A stretch of DNA of 12,242 nt from Bacteroidales bacterium. Its GTDB lineage: Bacteria > Bacteroidota > Bacteroidia > Bacteroidales > UBA1715. The DNA lies in the NCBI GenBank assembly GCA_031262005.1, contig JAISIO010000121.1, positions 1 to 12,242 on the forward strand, read 5' to 3'. Every line of letters starts with the position of its first letter. The stretch's first letter is position 1. The notes beneath the pieces are model-generated. The model was not told the DNA's origin, did no database searches, and saw only the letters and a program-made list of their open reading frames with translations. Below are positions 1 through 7,265 of the stretch, one piece after another. The position numbers were made by a program, and so were the translations under genes.

Positions 1-116
1 GTTTTTGATTTTACAGGTGCTGCCGTCCAACGTGTTTTTTTTAGCAATTCGGTAAAAAATGCCTTATCTGCTACCGGTAATGTAAGAGTGTACTGTAATT
101 GTGCTGCTGTTGCCAT
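1..116 (-). CDS. Small unidentified protein, N-terminal part only (cut by window edge)
   Basis: An ATG at 116-114 opens a frame that stays open for 38 codons to the window edge. The protein starts MATAAQLQYTLTLPVADKAF and continues with a Lys-rich stretch, FFTELLKKTRW. A beta-strand-like segment (LQYTLTLP) followed by an amphipathic helix (ADKAFFTELLKK) recalls short Bacteroidota proteins found as antitoxin-like partners of small toxins. That is only an impression, and no family can be assigned from 38 residues. A good -7 box (TATATTTG) lies 24 nt upstream of the ATG, and the tRNA terminator separates it from the tRNA transcript, so it is probably an independent transcription unit. The C-terminus and any partner gene lie outside the window. 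Confidence 0.6.
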   Translation of the reverse strand, partial: MATAAQLQYTLTLPVADKAFFTELLKKTRWTAAPVKSK

Positions 117-140
117 AACGGTAATTGTTAATTGTTTCTG

Positions 141-148
141 CAAATATA
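141..148 (-). promoter_or_regulatory. Candidate -7 promoter box for the small gene at 116
   Basis: The minus strand reads TATATTTG, an exact match to the Bacteroidota sigma-ABfr -7 consensus TAnnTTTG, 24 nt before the ATG. A TTTG lies upstream, but only 13 nt away (19-21 is usual), so the -33 part is weak. It lies downstream of the tRNA terminator, in the right place to start a new transcript. Confidence 0.5.
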
Positions 149-197
149 CAAAACTATTATTCAAAATCTTGTTCGCCCTCAGAGTAACTTCATGGGC

Positions 198-231
198 AAA
201 AAAAAATCAACCGTTTAGAGGTTGATTTTTT
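198..231 (-). terminator. Rho-independent-type terminator after tRNA-Val
   Basis: On the minus strand, AAAATCAACC and GGTTGATTTT form a 10-bp stem around a 7-nt loop (TCTAAAC, at 213-219), followed by a run of T. It starts 7 nt after the tRNA 3' end, where a tRNA terminator is expected. The flanking A and T tracts make the structure nearly symmetric, so it could also act in the plus direction, though no plus-strand gene leads into it. Confidence 0.8.
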
Positions 232-237
232 CGTTTG

Positions 238-312
238 TGGGCGAAGAGGGATTCGAACCCCCGACCCTCTGGGTGTAAACCAGATGCTCTGAACCAGCTG
301 AGCTATTCGCCC
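238..312 (-). tRNA. tRNA-Val, anticodon UAC
   Basis: The 75-nt minus-strand sequence folds as a full cloverleaf. The acceptor stem is GGGCGAA/TTCGCCC with discriminator A. The D stem is GCTC/GAGC around a 10-nt loop. The anticodon stem is TCTGG/CCAGA with loop TTTACAC, giving anticodon TAC, which reads GTA and related valine codons. The variable loop is 5 nt and the T arm carries TTCGAAT. The 3' CCA is not encoded, because ACA follows, so it must be added after transcription. The gene has its own promoter just after folC and its own terminator. Confidence 0.97.
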
Positions 313-341
313 CAAGTTGGGTGCATTTCTTTAATGCGGTG

Positions 342-372
342 CAAAGGTATGTATTTTTTTATTCCATGCAAA
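342..372 (-). promoter_or_regulatory. Promoter of tRNA-Val (-33 TTTG, -7 TACCTTTG)
   Basis: The minus strand has TTTG at 372-369 and TACCTTTG at 349-342, separated by exactly 19 nt. This is a textbook Bacteroidota housekeeping promoter (TTTG / TAnnTTTG), with about 30 nt between the -7 box and the mature tRNA 5' end. The -33 element directly abuts the TAA stop codon of folC (375-373). Confidence 0.8.
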
Positions 373-1671
373 TTATTTTGCAAAAAAGTTGCATAAAAAT
401 TCGGCAACTATAAAGGTGCTCCCGCCTACATACACCACGCCTTGCGGGCTAACATTTTGTATTGCAGACGTATATGCTTCGGCAACATTTTCGTAGATAT
501 GTGCATTTTTTTGAGTAAAAAATTGTGCAAGTTCTTCTGCCTTCAATGCTCGTTCTATTTGTGCTTGGGTAATGTAATACTGCGCGTATGTAGGCAATAA
601 AGGAATAATTGACCTCACATCTTTATCATTCACCATTCCCCACACTATGTGAATGTCGGTAGTGGGGAGTGCTGTTAATTGTTGCATTGCCAGAGCAATT
701 CCGTCGGCATTGTGGGCTGTATCACACACTACGAGAGGAGAACGTTGTATAATCTGCCACCGTCCGAGCAATCCGGTGTTTTCTATTACATGCACCAAAC
801 CTGCGCTAAAATTTTGAGAACTAATGCGTGCACCTTGCTTATTCAATTCATCGCATACGGCAGCTACGGTGCAGATATTTTTCCGTTGATACGTGCCCTG
901 TAATTCGCTTTGCAAGTTTTTATACAGCAATTCGCCGCGCCGAATAATTGAGAAATTTTCGTACCAATGTTCCGGTTGTGCTGTTTTTATGGTGTAATCA
1001 ATACTGGCAAATTGGAGTGGTGCGTTATTCAGGCGAGCAATGTCTTCAAACACATATTCCGTTTCGTCGTGCTGTTCGCCGATTATGCAAGGAGTGTTTG
1101 CTTTTATGATTCCGGCTTTTTCTCCGGCTATTGCTTCGAGTGTGGAACCAAGTAAATTTGTATGGTCAAGCCCAATGTTGGTAATAACTGAAATCAGTGG
1201 CGTAATAACGTTCGTAGAATCAAGTCGTCCGCCCAATCCGACTTCTATTACTGCATAGTCAACTTTGCGCTTTGCAAAATAATCGAAAGCCATTGCAACG
1301 GTAATTTCAAAAAACGAAGGTTGAACCAGTTCAATCTGTTTTGCTATTTTTCTTATAAAAGCTGTAACATAGTGTTTGCTGATATTTTTACCATTGATTT
1401 TTATTCGTTCTCTGAAATCAAGTAAATGTGGCGATGTGTAAAGCCCCACCGAATAACCGGCTTCTTGCAGAATAGACGCCGTGAAATGTGAGGTAGAACC
1501 TTTTCCATTGGTACCGGCAATGTGCACACATTGTATTTTTTTATGGGGATTGCCAAGTGCATTGAGCAAAGCAAGTGTATTGCCTAAATCGGGTTTATAT
1601 GCTGCGCTTCCGACTTTCTGATAACAAGCTGCTCGTGCAAATAGCCATTCTATAGTTTCTAAATAATTCAC
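373..1671 (-). CDS. folC: Bifunctional folylpolyglutamate synthase / dihydrofolate synthase
   Basis: This cytoplasmic Mur-ligase-family enzyme adds glutamate to dihydropteroate and to folates, using ATP, in folate biosynthesis and retention. The 432-residue length is usual for FolC. Visible motifs are the P-loop GTNGKGST (53-60), SPHL (80-83) leading into the folate-binding loop, EVGLGGRLDSTNV (143-155), GLDH (167-170) and GEKAGIIK (183-190), which contains the lysine usually carbamylated. The C-terminal ligase domain has GLLGRWQ (300-306), DTAHNADG (317-324) and GMVNDKDV (345-352). The start codon is GTG (1671-1669). An in-frame stop lies five codons upstream with no ATG between, and the N-terminus NYLETIEWL matches the family's usual beginning. 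No TAnnTTTG box is seen in the 123-nt gap upstream, so it is probably co-transcribed with the EF-hand gene at 1795-3990. Confidence 0.96.
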   Translation of the reverse strand: MNYLETIEWLFARAACYQKVGSAAYKPDLGNTLALLNALGNPHKKIQCVHIAGTNGKGSTSHFTASILQEAGYSVGLYTSPHLLDFRERIKINGKNISKHYVTAFIRKIAKQIELVQPSFFEITVAMAFDYFAKRKVDYAVIEVGLGGRLDSTNVITPLISVITNIGLDHTNLLGSTLEAIAGEKAGIIKANTPCIIGEQHDETEYVFEDIARLNNAPLQFASIDYTIKTAQPEHWYENFSIIRRGELLYKNLQSELQGTYQRKNICTVAAVCDELNKQGARISSQNFSAGLVHVIENTGLLGRWQIIQRSPLVVCDTAHNADGIALAMQQLTALPTTDIHIVWGMVNDKDVRSIIPLLPTYAQYYITQAQIERALKAEELAQFFTQKNAHIYENVAEAYTSAIQNVSPQGVVYVGGSTFIVAEFLCNFFAK

Positions 1672-1684
1672 TTTTTTTAGGGAT

Positions 1685-1709
1685 TAGTGATTAATGGTTA
1701 GAGTGTAGT
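1685..1709 (+). repeat. Dispersed intergenic repeat, copy 1
   Basis: The pattern is TAGTGATTA, five variable bases, then TAGAGTGTAGT. The same 9 + 5 + 11 arrangement occurs in inverted orientation at 7266-7290, matching at all 20 fixed positions. This copy leads directly into the heptamer array that follows it. Confidence 0.75.
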
Positions 1710-1772
1710 GTGTAGTGTGTAGTGTGTAGAGTGTAGTGAATAGAGTGTAGAGTGTAGAGTGTAGAGTGTAGA
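1703..1772 (+). repeat. Tandem array of ten 7-bp units (GTGTAGW)
   Basis: Ten head-to-tail heptamers lie between the EF-hand gene and folC. The order is GTGTAGT three times, GTGTAGA, GTGTAGT, a degenerate GAATAGA, then GTGTAGA four times. A small inverted repeat, TGTAGA / TCTACA (1767-1772 and 1778-1783), closes the array, but no T tract follows it on the minus strand, so it is not a standard terminator. No open frame or promoter box lies in the gap. Array length could vary between strains by slippage. Confidence 0.9.
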
Positions 1773-1794
1773 GAATTTCTACATTCTTACATTT

Positions 1795-3990
1795 CTAAAT
1801 TCCTATGCAAAACCATTTCTGTATCAATCCGAAATACCACAAAACACCAAAAACAATACCTAAGATGCCAACGGCAATCAGCAATTTTTTCCACCAAGCC
1901 ATAGTTTTTACGGCAAAAGGGTCGTGAATGTTGATTTTTGCATTGTAAGGAATTTGAGCAATGGCGGTAAGCGTGTTTCCCATAGGAATATTGATAATAG
2001 CTCGTGCATTGATAGCCCATCCATTAGCATCTAAAATAGGTCCCAAATTGCGAGAACGCAGTTTAAACCACGCAACGAGCACGGCAGGACCTGAAATTAC
2101 AAGCATAAGAGCGATTATGGAAAGTGGCATTTCCCACCATTTTAATTTCAAAAATCCGCTCACAATAGAAACCAATACGCCGCCAATTGCGCCAATTGCC
2201 AAACCGATAGCGGCAAAAATTCCTACAAATTTACCAATATCGAAAGGAACAGCAGCGGAAGCGGAAGCAGTTGTAGCAGTGCCGCCTGTAGGTGCTGTAG
2301 TTCCTAAGGTATCGGTAGCCGATTCTACATCTTTTTTCATAGTGTCTTCAACGGCATTTGCTCTCGAACTGCTGAATTTTTTGATTTGATCGCTCACAAA
2401 TTGCGAAATTTTGCGGTATGGCGACCAAAACGCTTGACGGAGACTGATGGGATTGTCTATAATTTTCACAATCGTGGCGTCCCAATCTTCGCCGTTTTTA
2501 TCGTAATATAGGGCGTTTCTGCCAACCATTAAATTGTCAATATCGCCATTAGTAAGCACTGTTACTATGCTTTGTTTTTCTTTGGTTTGTTTGTGCGTGC
2601 AGTCGCAGTAAATTAAAAACATACCGCTGTGCGAAGCTAATGTTGTGTGTGCGTCAACGTTCTGTACTGGTATACATAACGAACAACTGCGTTGGTCTAT
2701 AAAAAGCGTGCCGTTAGAAAAAATAGCACTATCAGCAGAAGTATAAAAATCTTGGAAAGTTACGAAATTGCGTAAAATATGCACAATATCACGATGCAGA
2801 CACACAAATTTATCAACCAAAAACATAGCATCAACATTTTGTTTTTGTTCATTGTCTTTTGCTATAAGAGCAAGTAGGGCAGGTTGTAACTGTTGCAATT
2901 CGCTAATTACAGTTTCATCTAATGTTTCTACTTTTGCACCTTGTTTTTGAGTAAGCCATTCGGCGTATTTTTCAAATTTACGTTCTATGCTTCGCCACTG
3001 TGCCTCGGTCATAGATTTTTCCGAATATTCTTTGGTAAATATTTTTGTGTAGAATTGCAAAAGTTGTGTTTCCCATGCCGGATTTATTTTTCCGGAGAAC
3101 CCAAGTACAGCATTGGGTGAAATGGGATATACGGGGAGTTTACCGATAATAGTCTGTAATTCGCTTTCGTGTGGAGATTGCAGTATGTCGGCAAAATTTA
3201 CCGGTAAAGTAGTGTTAGCAAAATCATTGTTGTATTGCGCAAATTTACATTGAAAAAAGAAATCGTTTATCTTATTGCGAACTCCGGAGAAAATAGCGAA
3301 TAATTCGCCAGTTTCTGTTCCAAAAGGGAGGTATTCGGCGGGGTTACTTTCGGCAATTGCGCGCCATTGTAAGTAATTGGCACATTCTGTGAAAAAACCG
3401 GTTATTTTTTCTTCCGTGATTCCTTCAAGTCCGCAACGGTCGGTAACAGATCCCATGCAGGCAGCAATTGTTTCTATTGCTTTTTTCTCTTCTTCGTTGG
3501 TGGTCGAAATTGTAGTGATTATGCCATCGCCGTTAAAATCCGTATTGACAAACATTTGTTCAATATTTGCTGTTTGCTCGGTTGAAATTGTATTCAGTGA
3601 CGACGCTTTGAGAAATCCCAAAATGGTAATAGCCGAATTTTTTAGCGTCTGCGCATCGGGATTATTTTCGTTGAAATTGTTCAGTGAGAATTCAGATGAG
3701 TTTTTAAAAAACGTTTCAACATCGCTCACCATTGCGCAGAGCCATTGTACAGCGGTTAATATCTCGGGAACACGTATGCGTCCGTCGTCATCGGCATCAA
3801 GGTAGTGCAATGTTTTTTCGTCTATCATTAAATTATTTGCCGGACAAGCAAGAGCCGTCCATAATTTTTGGTCAAGTGTGTGCAAATGCAATAAATCCTG
3901 CCCACGTTCAATTACTACTCTATTGGTACCGCCTATGCGGGCAAATTGCCATTGGTAACTGTGTTTGTTTTTGAGGAGTTCTTTTATCAT
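1795..3990 (-). CDS. Uncharacterised membrane protein with EF-hand calcium-binding loops
   Basis: I do not recognise a named family for this 731-residue protein. The N-terminal part has a canonical 12-residue EF-hand loop, DADDDGRIRVPE (65-76, acidic at 1, 3, 5 and 12). A second loop starts DFNGDGIITT (151-160), where position 12 is Ser rather than Glu, so it may bind calcium more weakly. No signal peptide is seen. The middle (about 170-560) is a mainly soluble region with scattered Cys and Trp. A Thr/Ala/Gly-rich linker (about 560-582) precedes three hydrophobic segments: 587-614, 621-642 and 702-722. Between the second and third lies a Gly/Asn/Ile-rich stretch (645-681) that looks conserved-domain-like. 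The ATG is at 3990-3988 and the stop is TAG. It lies upstream of folC in the same direction. A role in calcium-responsive membrane function is only inference. Confidence 0.85.
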   Translation of the reverse strand: MIKELLKNKHSYQWQFARIGGTNRVVIERGQDLLHLHTLDQKLWTALACPANNLMIDEKTLHYLDADDDGRIRVPEILTAVQWLCAMVSDVETFFKNSSEFSLNNFNENNPDAQTLKNSAITILGFLKASSLNTISTEQTANIEQMFVNTDFNGDGIITTISTTNEEEKKAIETIAACMGSVTDRCGLEGITEEKITGFFTECANYLQWRAIAESNPAEYLPFGTETGELFAIFSGVRNKINDFFFQCKFAQYNNDFANTTLPVNFADILQSPHESELQTIIGKLPVYPISPNAVLGFSGKINPAWETQLLQFYTKIFTKEYSEKSMTEAQWRSIERKFEKYAEWLTQKQGAKVETLDETVISELQQLQPALLALIAKDNEQKQNVDAMFLVDKFVCLHRDIVHILRNFVTFQDFYTSADSAIFSNGTLFIDQRSCSLCIPVQNVDAHTTLASHSGMFLIYCDCTHKQTKEKQSIVTVLTNGDIDNLMVGRNALYYDKNGEDWDATIVKIIDNPISLRQAFWSPYRKISQFVSDQIKKFSSSRANAVEDTMKKDVESATDTLGTTAPTGGTATTASASAAVPFDIGKFVGIFAAIGLAIGAIGGVLVSIVSGFLKLKWWEMPLSIIALMLVISGPAVLVAWFKLRSRNLGPILDANGWAINARAIINIPMGNTLTAIAQIPYNAKINIHDPFAVKTMAWWKKLLIAVGILGIVFGVLWYFGLIQKWFCIGI

Positions 3991-4013
3991 GTTGTTTTAT
4001 ATTTGCTATAGCA

Positions 4014-4021
4014 CAAAAGTA
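4014..4021 (-). promoter_or_regulatory. Candidate -7 box for the EF-hand membrane protein gene
   Basis: The minus strand reads TACTTTTG (TAnnTTTG), 23 nt before the ATG at 3990. No TTTG sits at the ideal upstream distance. The nearest TTG is 24 nt away, so the -33 element is weak. This promoter and the ligA one at 4185 form a divergent pair within the 225-nt gap. Confidence 0.5.
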
Positions 4022-4184
4022 CACAAGTTTACTGTATGGTGGGCACAATAGAGTGAATTTTTTTGTGATTTATTCCTATCTGTGTTACAAGTAGAGTATG
4101 TTAGTTTGCAGGAGGTTAGACACAAGGAGATGTTTTTGTGTTGAATGAAAAAACAGAAGGAATACAGAAATAAAAATTTATGCG

Positions 4185-4192
4185 TAGTTTTG
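4185..4192 (+). promoter_or_regulatory. Candidate -7 box for ligA
   Basis: TAGTTTTG matches TAnnTTTG and ends 23 nt before the ligA ATG. No clear TTTG is found 19-21 nt upstream. The remaining gap (3991-4184) is AT-rich and shows only a weak 6-bp hairpin (ACACAA/TTGTGT near 4120-4141) and no gene. Confidence 0.45.
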
Positions 4193-4215
4193 TTTAAATT
4201 TGAATTACTTGTATT

Positions 4216-6210
4216 ATGCAGCAACGAATACTGGATTTGCGCAAAGCACTTCACGAACACAATTACAATTACTACGTAAAACACGAACCTACGATTTCCG
4301 ATTTTGAGTTCGACAAACTTCTTGCCGAATTACAGCAATTGGAACAGGCTCACCCCGAATATAACGACCCTAATTCGCCAACGCAACGAGTGGGCAGCGA
4401 TATTGACGAACAGTTTGTTCACGAAAATCATAGCTATCCCATGCTCTCGCTGGCAAATAGTTATTCTTTTGAGGATTTGAAAGAATTTGACAACCGTGTG
4501 AAAAAAGCGTTGGGCATGGAACACGTTGTGTATACTTGTGAGCTGAAATACGATGGTGTTGCAATTTCGCTGCGATATACCGACGGCGCACTTACTCGAG
4601 CACTCACTCGAGGCGACGGCGTGCAGGGCGACAACATTACTGCCAATGCTCGCACCATTCGCAGTATTCCTACGCTGTTGCACGGTTCGTTTCCCTATGA
4701 AATTGAAATTCGCGGTGAAGTGTGTATGCCCAGAGCAAAATTTGAAGCTTTCAACAAATTGCGTTCCGAAGCTGGCGAACAGCCTTTTGCCAATCCTCGT
4801 AATGCCGCTGCAGGTTCGTTGAAACTACAAAATTCGGCGCAAGTTGCCCGCCGTCCGCTTGATGCGTTTATGTATTATTTGCCCGACCATCAGCCAAGCG
4901 ATTCGCATTTTGAAAACCTTGAAATTGCTCGTTCATGGGGATTCAATGTGCCGCCGGTGGCGCAAAAATGCAACACCATTGAGCAAATTTTTGCCTATAT
5001 AGAACTGTGGGATAAAAAACGCACCGCCCTACCGTTTGATATCGACGGCATTGTGATAAAAGTTGATTCTATCCGTTTGCAACAGGAACTTGGTTTTACG
5101 GCAAAAATTCCTCGTTGGGCAATTGCCTATAAATTCAAAGCCGAAGAGGCGCGCACACGTTTGTTGAGTATCGACTATCAGGTGGGAAGAACCGGAGCCA
5201 TTACGCCGGTGGCAAATTTGGAACTGGTGCGATTAGCCGGAACGCTTGTAAAACGAGCGTCGCTCTACAATTCCGAACAAATTGCGCAACTTGATTTGCA
5301 TATAGACGATTATGTGTTTATAGAAAAAGGCGGCGAGATAATTCCGAAAGTAACACGTGCCGACGTACAAACTCGTTCGCTTTTTGCTCAAAGAGTAGAA
5401 TTTATAACGCACTGCCCCGAATGTGGTGCCGAACTTGTGCGAGTGCCGGGCGAGGCGGTTTTTTATTGTCCGAACTCCGAACACTGCGCTCCGCAAATTA
5501 AGGGGAAAATAGAGCATTTCGTGGGGCGCAAAGCTATGAACATTGGTTTGGCAGAGGCTACTATCGACCAGCTGTTTAAAGCAAATCTTATACGAAACTA
5601 TGCTGATTTATATACGCTTACGTATGATAGTGTAATACAGTTGGAACGCTTTGCCGAAAAATCGGCACGAAATTTACTGCAAAGTATTGAAGATTCTAAA
5701 AAAGTGCCCTTTGCCAAAGTGTTTTTTGCTATGGGGATACGCCATGTGGGTGAAACTATTGCAAAAACAATTGTAAAAAAATATCCGTCAATTGATGCTA
5801 TTGCGGCAGCTTCCATTATGGATTTGGAAGCCATTCCCGAAGTGGGAAGCAAAATAGCCGAAAGCGTGAAACAGTTTTTGAAAAATCCGGAAAACAGAGC
5901 CATTATAGAGCAACTGCGTGAGCACGGCGTGCAACTGCAAGTGTTGGAAACGGAACAAGCGCAAGCCGAACCTGTTTCGCAGGCATTGGCAGGAAAATCA
6001 ATTGTGGTATCGGGTGTGTTTGCAACTAAAAGTCGCGATGAACTAAAAGCGCTCATAGAGGCGCACGGCGGAAAAAATGCATCGTCGGTTTCTAAAAACA
6101 CCGATTTTATACTTGCCGGCGAAGGTATTGGTCCGAGTAAGTTGGAAAAAGCGCAACAACTGGGTATTCCAATTGTGAGTGAGGAGGAATTTTTAGGAAA
6201 GTTACTCTAA
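4216..6210 (+). CDS. ligA: NAD-dependent DNA ligase LigA
   Basis: This enzyme seals nicks in duplex DNA during replication and repair, using NAD+ as adenylate donor. The 664 residues match the usual length, and all domains are present. Domain Ia opens with NYNYYVKHEPTISDFEFDKL (16-35). The nucleotidyltransferase domain carries the adenylated lysine K111 in KYDG (111-114), TRGDGVQGDN (131-140), RGEVCMP (166-172), NPRNAAAGSLK (193-203) and DIDGIVIKV (275-283). The OB fold includes VGRTGAITPVA (323-333). A four-cysteine zinc site is formed by C400, C403, C418 and C424. The helix-hairpin-helix region spans about 440-560, and a C-terminal BRCT domain spans about 591-664. The linker after the zinc finger reads AMNIGLAEATID, one residue shorter than the common MNI(D/E)GLG form. 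Its 3' end overlaps the convergent glycosyltransferase gene by 9 bp. Confidence 0.98.
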   Translation: MQQRILDLRKALHEHNYNYYVKHEPTISDFEFDKLLAELQQLEQAHPEYNDPNSPTQRVGSDIDEQFVHENHSYPMLSLANSYSFEDLKEFDNRVKKALGMEHVVYTCELKYDGVAISLRYTDGALTRALTRGDGVQGDNITANARTIRSIPTLLHGSFPYEIEIRGEVCMPRAKFEAFNKLRSEAGEQPFANPRNAAAGSLKLQNSAQVARRPLDAFMYYLPDHQPSDSHFENLEIARSWGFNVPPVAQKCNTIEQIFAYIELWDKKRTALPFDIDGIVIKVDSIRLQQELGFTAKIPRWAIAYKFKAEEARTRLLSIDYQVGRTGAITPVANLELVRLAGTLVKRASLYNSEQIAQLDLHIDDYVFIEKGGEIIPKVTRADVQTRSLFAQRVEFITHCPECGAELVRVPGEAVFYCPNSEHCAPQIKGKIEHFVGRKAMNIGLAEATIDQLFKANLIRNYADLYTLTYDSVIQLERFAEKSARNLLQSIEDSKKVPFAKVFFAMGIRHVGETIAKTIVKKYPSIDAIAAASIMDLEAIPEVGSKIAESVKQFLKNPENRAIIEQLREHGVQLQVLETEQAQAEPVSQALAGKSIVVSGVFATKSRDELKALIEAHGGKNASSVSKNTDFILAGEGIGPSKLEKAQQLGIPIVSEEEFLGKLL

Positions 6211-7218
6211 AATCTCTCGCAACACTTCGGGCAATTTTTTGCGTAATTGGTTTTGTGCAATTGTCCAATAGCGTAATTTTTTGCTCAAATATTTCCCCAA
6301 ATATTCTTGCTCGCTTTGCCCTGGTGTGGGAACTAAAACAGCTCGCAATTGCAGTTTTTCGTAATCCATAATGGAACTGTAGCCCGAACGGGAGAGAATG
6401 ATTTTTGCGCCGTTCAGTAATTGATTGATTTCGTAATTGGTGGCAAAGGGCTGAATAGTGCAATTTCCCACTTGCGTCGATTGATTGTGCAGAGCAGGAA
6501 TACCCTGTACTAAGCACGATGAATAGGGTAAATCGGGCAAAATATCACGGAGCAGTTGTTCAAACATTCCCCGTTGCGGTTCGGGTCCCGAAAGTATGGC
6601 AACCACATCGTAATTGGTAAGCGAATGTTCCTGTTTGCGAGCCGAAAGCGGACCTATAAAATACGAATTCGGCACTTGCCAGCTATGCGAAAGCATACCT
6701 GAAATATTGTCCGAATCCTCATAGTCGGGAATCCAACATTCATCGAATTGCGAAATCATGGCTTTGTTTACGGTAAAAAATAAGCGTTCAAAAGGACGAA
6801 CAAGCAAAGGTAAACGTATGCGGATTTGATGTGTTATAAAAATTGACTTGCACAGTGGCGAGTGCATTCCAAAGCGATTGTCGGATATAATATATTGGGC
6901 ATTGTATTTTTCTACCAGAGTATTGGCTATATTTTGTTCCGTGTTTTTTACAAACAGAGCTTTGGGAATTTGTACTAAAAGTTTAAAAAATGTATCAAAA
7001 GTATTTTTTCCATACCGAATGTTGTACGAAGGAATTTCTTCACATTCAAGCATTGGAAATTCCTGTTTGAGTAACTCCAACGAACGTCCCGACGAAGCTA
7101 TAATACAGCGATTGGAGTTTTGTAGCAATGTTTTAATAATTGCAATACAGCGTGTTGCGTGCCCTAATCCCCAATCAAGCGGAGCTACAATAACGGTAGA
7201 ATTTTTAATTTGATGCAT
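6202..7218 (-). CDS. MurG-like (GT-B, family 28 type) glycosyltransferase
   Basis: This is probably a GT-B glycosyltransferase using a nucleotide-sugar donor, at the cytoplasmic face of the membrane. The N-terminal domain starts VIVAPLDWGLGHATRCIAII (9-28), and the Gly-rich GLGHATRC loop is typical of this family in Bacteroidota. The C-terminal donor-binding domain shows LSGPEPQR (209-216), SRSGYSSIMDY (276-286) and PTPGQSEQEYLGKYL (297-311). The last two resemble the MurG/family 28 loops that contact the nucleotide and the sugar. It has 338 residues and no signal peptide or transmembrane segment. The acceptor is unknown; a lipid or cell-envelope glycan is possible. It is not MurG itself, as the sequence is too divergent and no cell-wall cluster is nearby. 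The ATG at 7218 lies 4 nt after a good -7 box, so the mRNA may be leaderless. Confidence 0.85.
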   Translation of the reverse strand: MHQIKNSTVIVAPLDWGLGHATRCIAIIKTLLQNSNRCIIASSGRSLELLKQEFPMLECEEIPSYNIRYGKNTFDTFFKLLVQIPKALFVKNTEQNIANTLVEKYNAQYIISDNRFGMHSPLCKSIFITHQIRIRLPLLVRPFERLFFTVNKAMISQFDECWIPDYEDSDNISGMLSHSWQVPNSYFIGPLSARKQEHSLTNYDVVAILSGPEPQRGMFEQLLRDILPDLPYSSCLVQGIPALHNQSTQVGNCTIQPFATNYEINQLLNGAKIILSRSGYSSIMDYEKLQLRAVLVPTPGQSEQEYLGKYLSKKLRYWTIAQNQLRKKLPEVLREILE

Positions 7219-7222
7219 AACA

Positions 7223-7230
7223 CAAAGATA
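7223..7230 (-). promoter_or_regulatory. -7 box almost touching the glycosyltransferase start
   Basis: The minus strand reads TATCTTTG (TAnnTTTG), then TGTT, then the ATG at 7218. If used, transcription would start at or a few bases from the start codon and give a leaderless or near-leaderless mRNA. The upstream region is a T-rich repeat with no distinct TTTG -33 element. Confidence 0.4.
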
Positions 7231-7258
7231 ATTGAAAATTAAAAATTAAAAATTGAAA
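7231..7258 (+). repeat. AT-rich heptamer tandem repeat (ATTRAAA), four units
   Basis: The units are ATTGAAA, ATTAAAA, ATTAAAA and ATTGAAA, head to tail between porP and the glycosyltransferase gene. The 7-bp period equals that of the array at 1703-1772, though the unit differs. It occupies the place where the -33 element of the glycosyltransferase promoter would lie. Confidence 0.7.
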
Positions 7259-7265
7259 ATGACAA

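Noticed and set aside
1767..1783. TGTAGA/TCTACA hairpin as a terminator for the EF-hand gene.
   Set aside because: Only a 6-bp AT-rich stem with no T tract after it on the minus strand. It arises from the repeat sequence itself.
1685..1790. CRISPR-like array in the repeat-rich gap.
   Set aside because: The units are 7 bp, contiguous and without spacers, and no cas gene is visible. This is a simple tandem repeat.
1787..2020. 77-codon frame overlapping the 3' end of the EF-hand protein gene.
   Set aside because: It is a frame-shifted reading of the same strand, rich in Cys, His and Tyr, with no independent support.
4006..4284. Minus-strand frame of 92 codons across the ligA promoter region.
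   Set aside because: It overlaps the ligA start and the divergent promoters. Its product is a Phe/Cys/Thr-rich sequence with no domain features.
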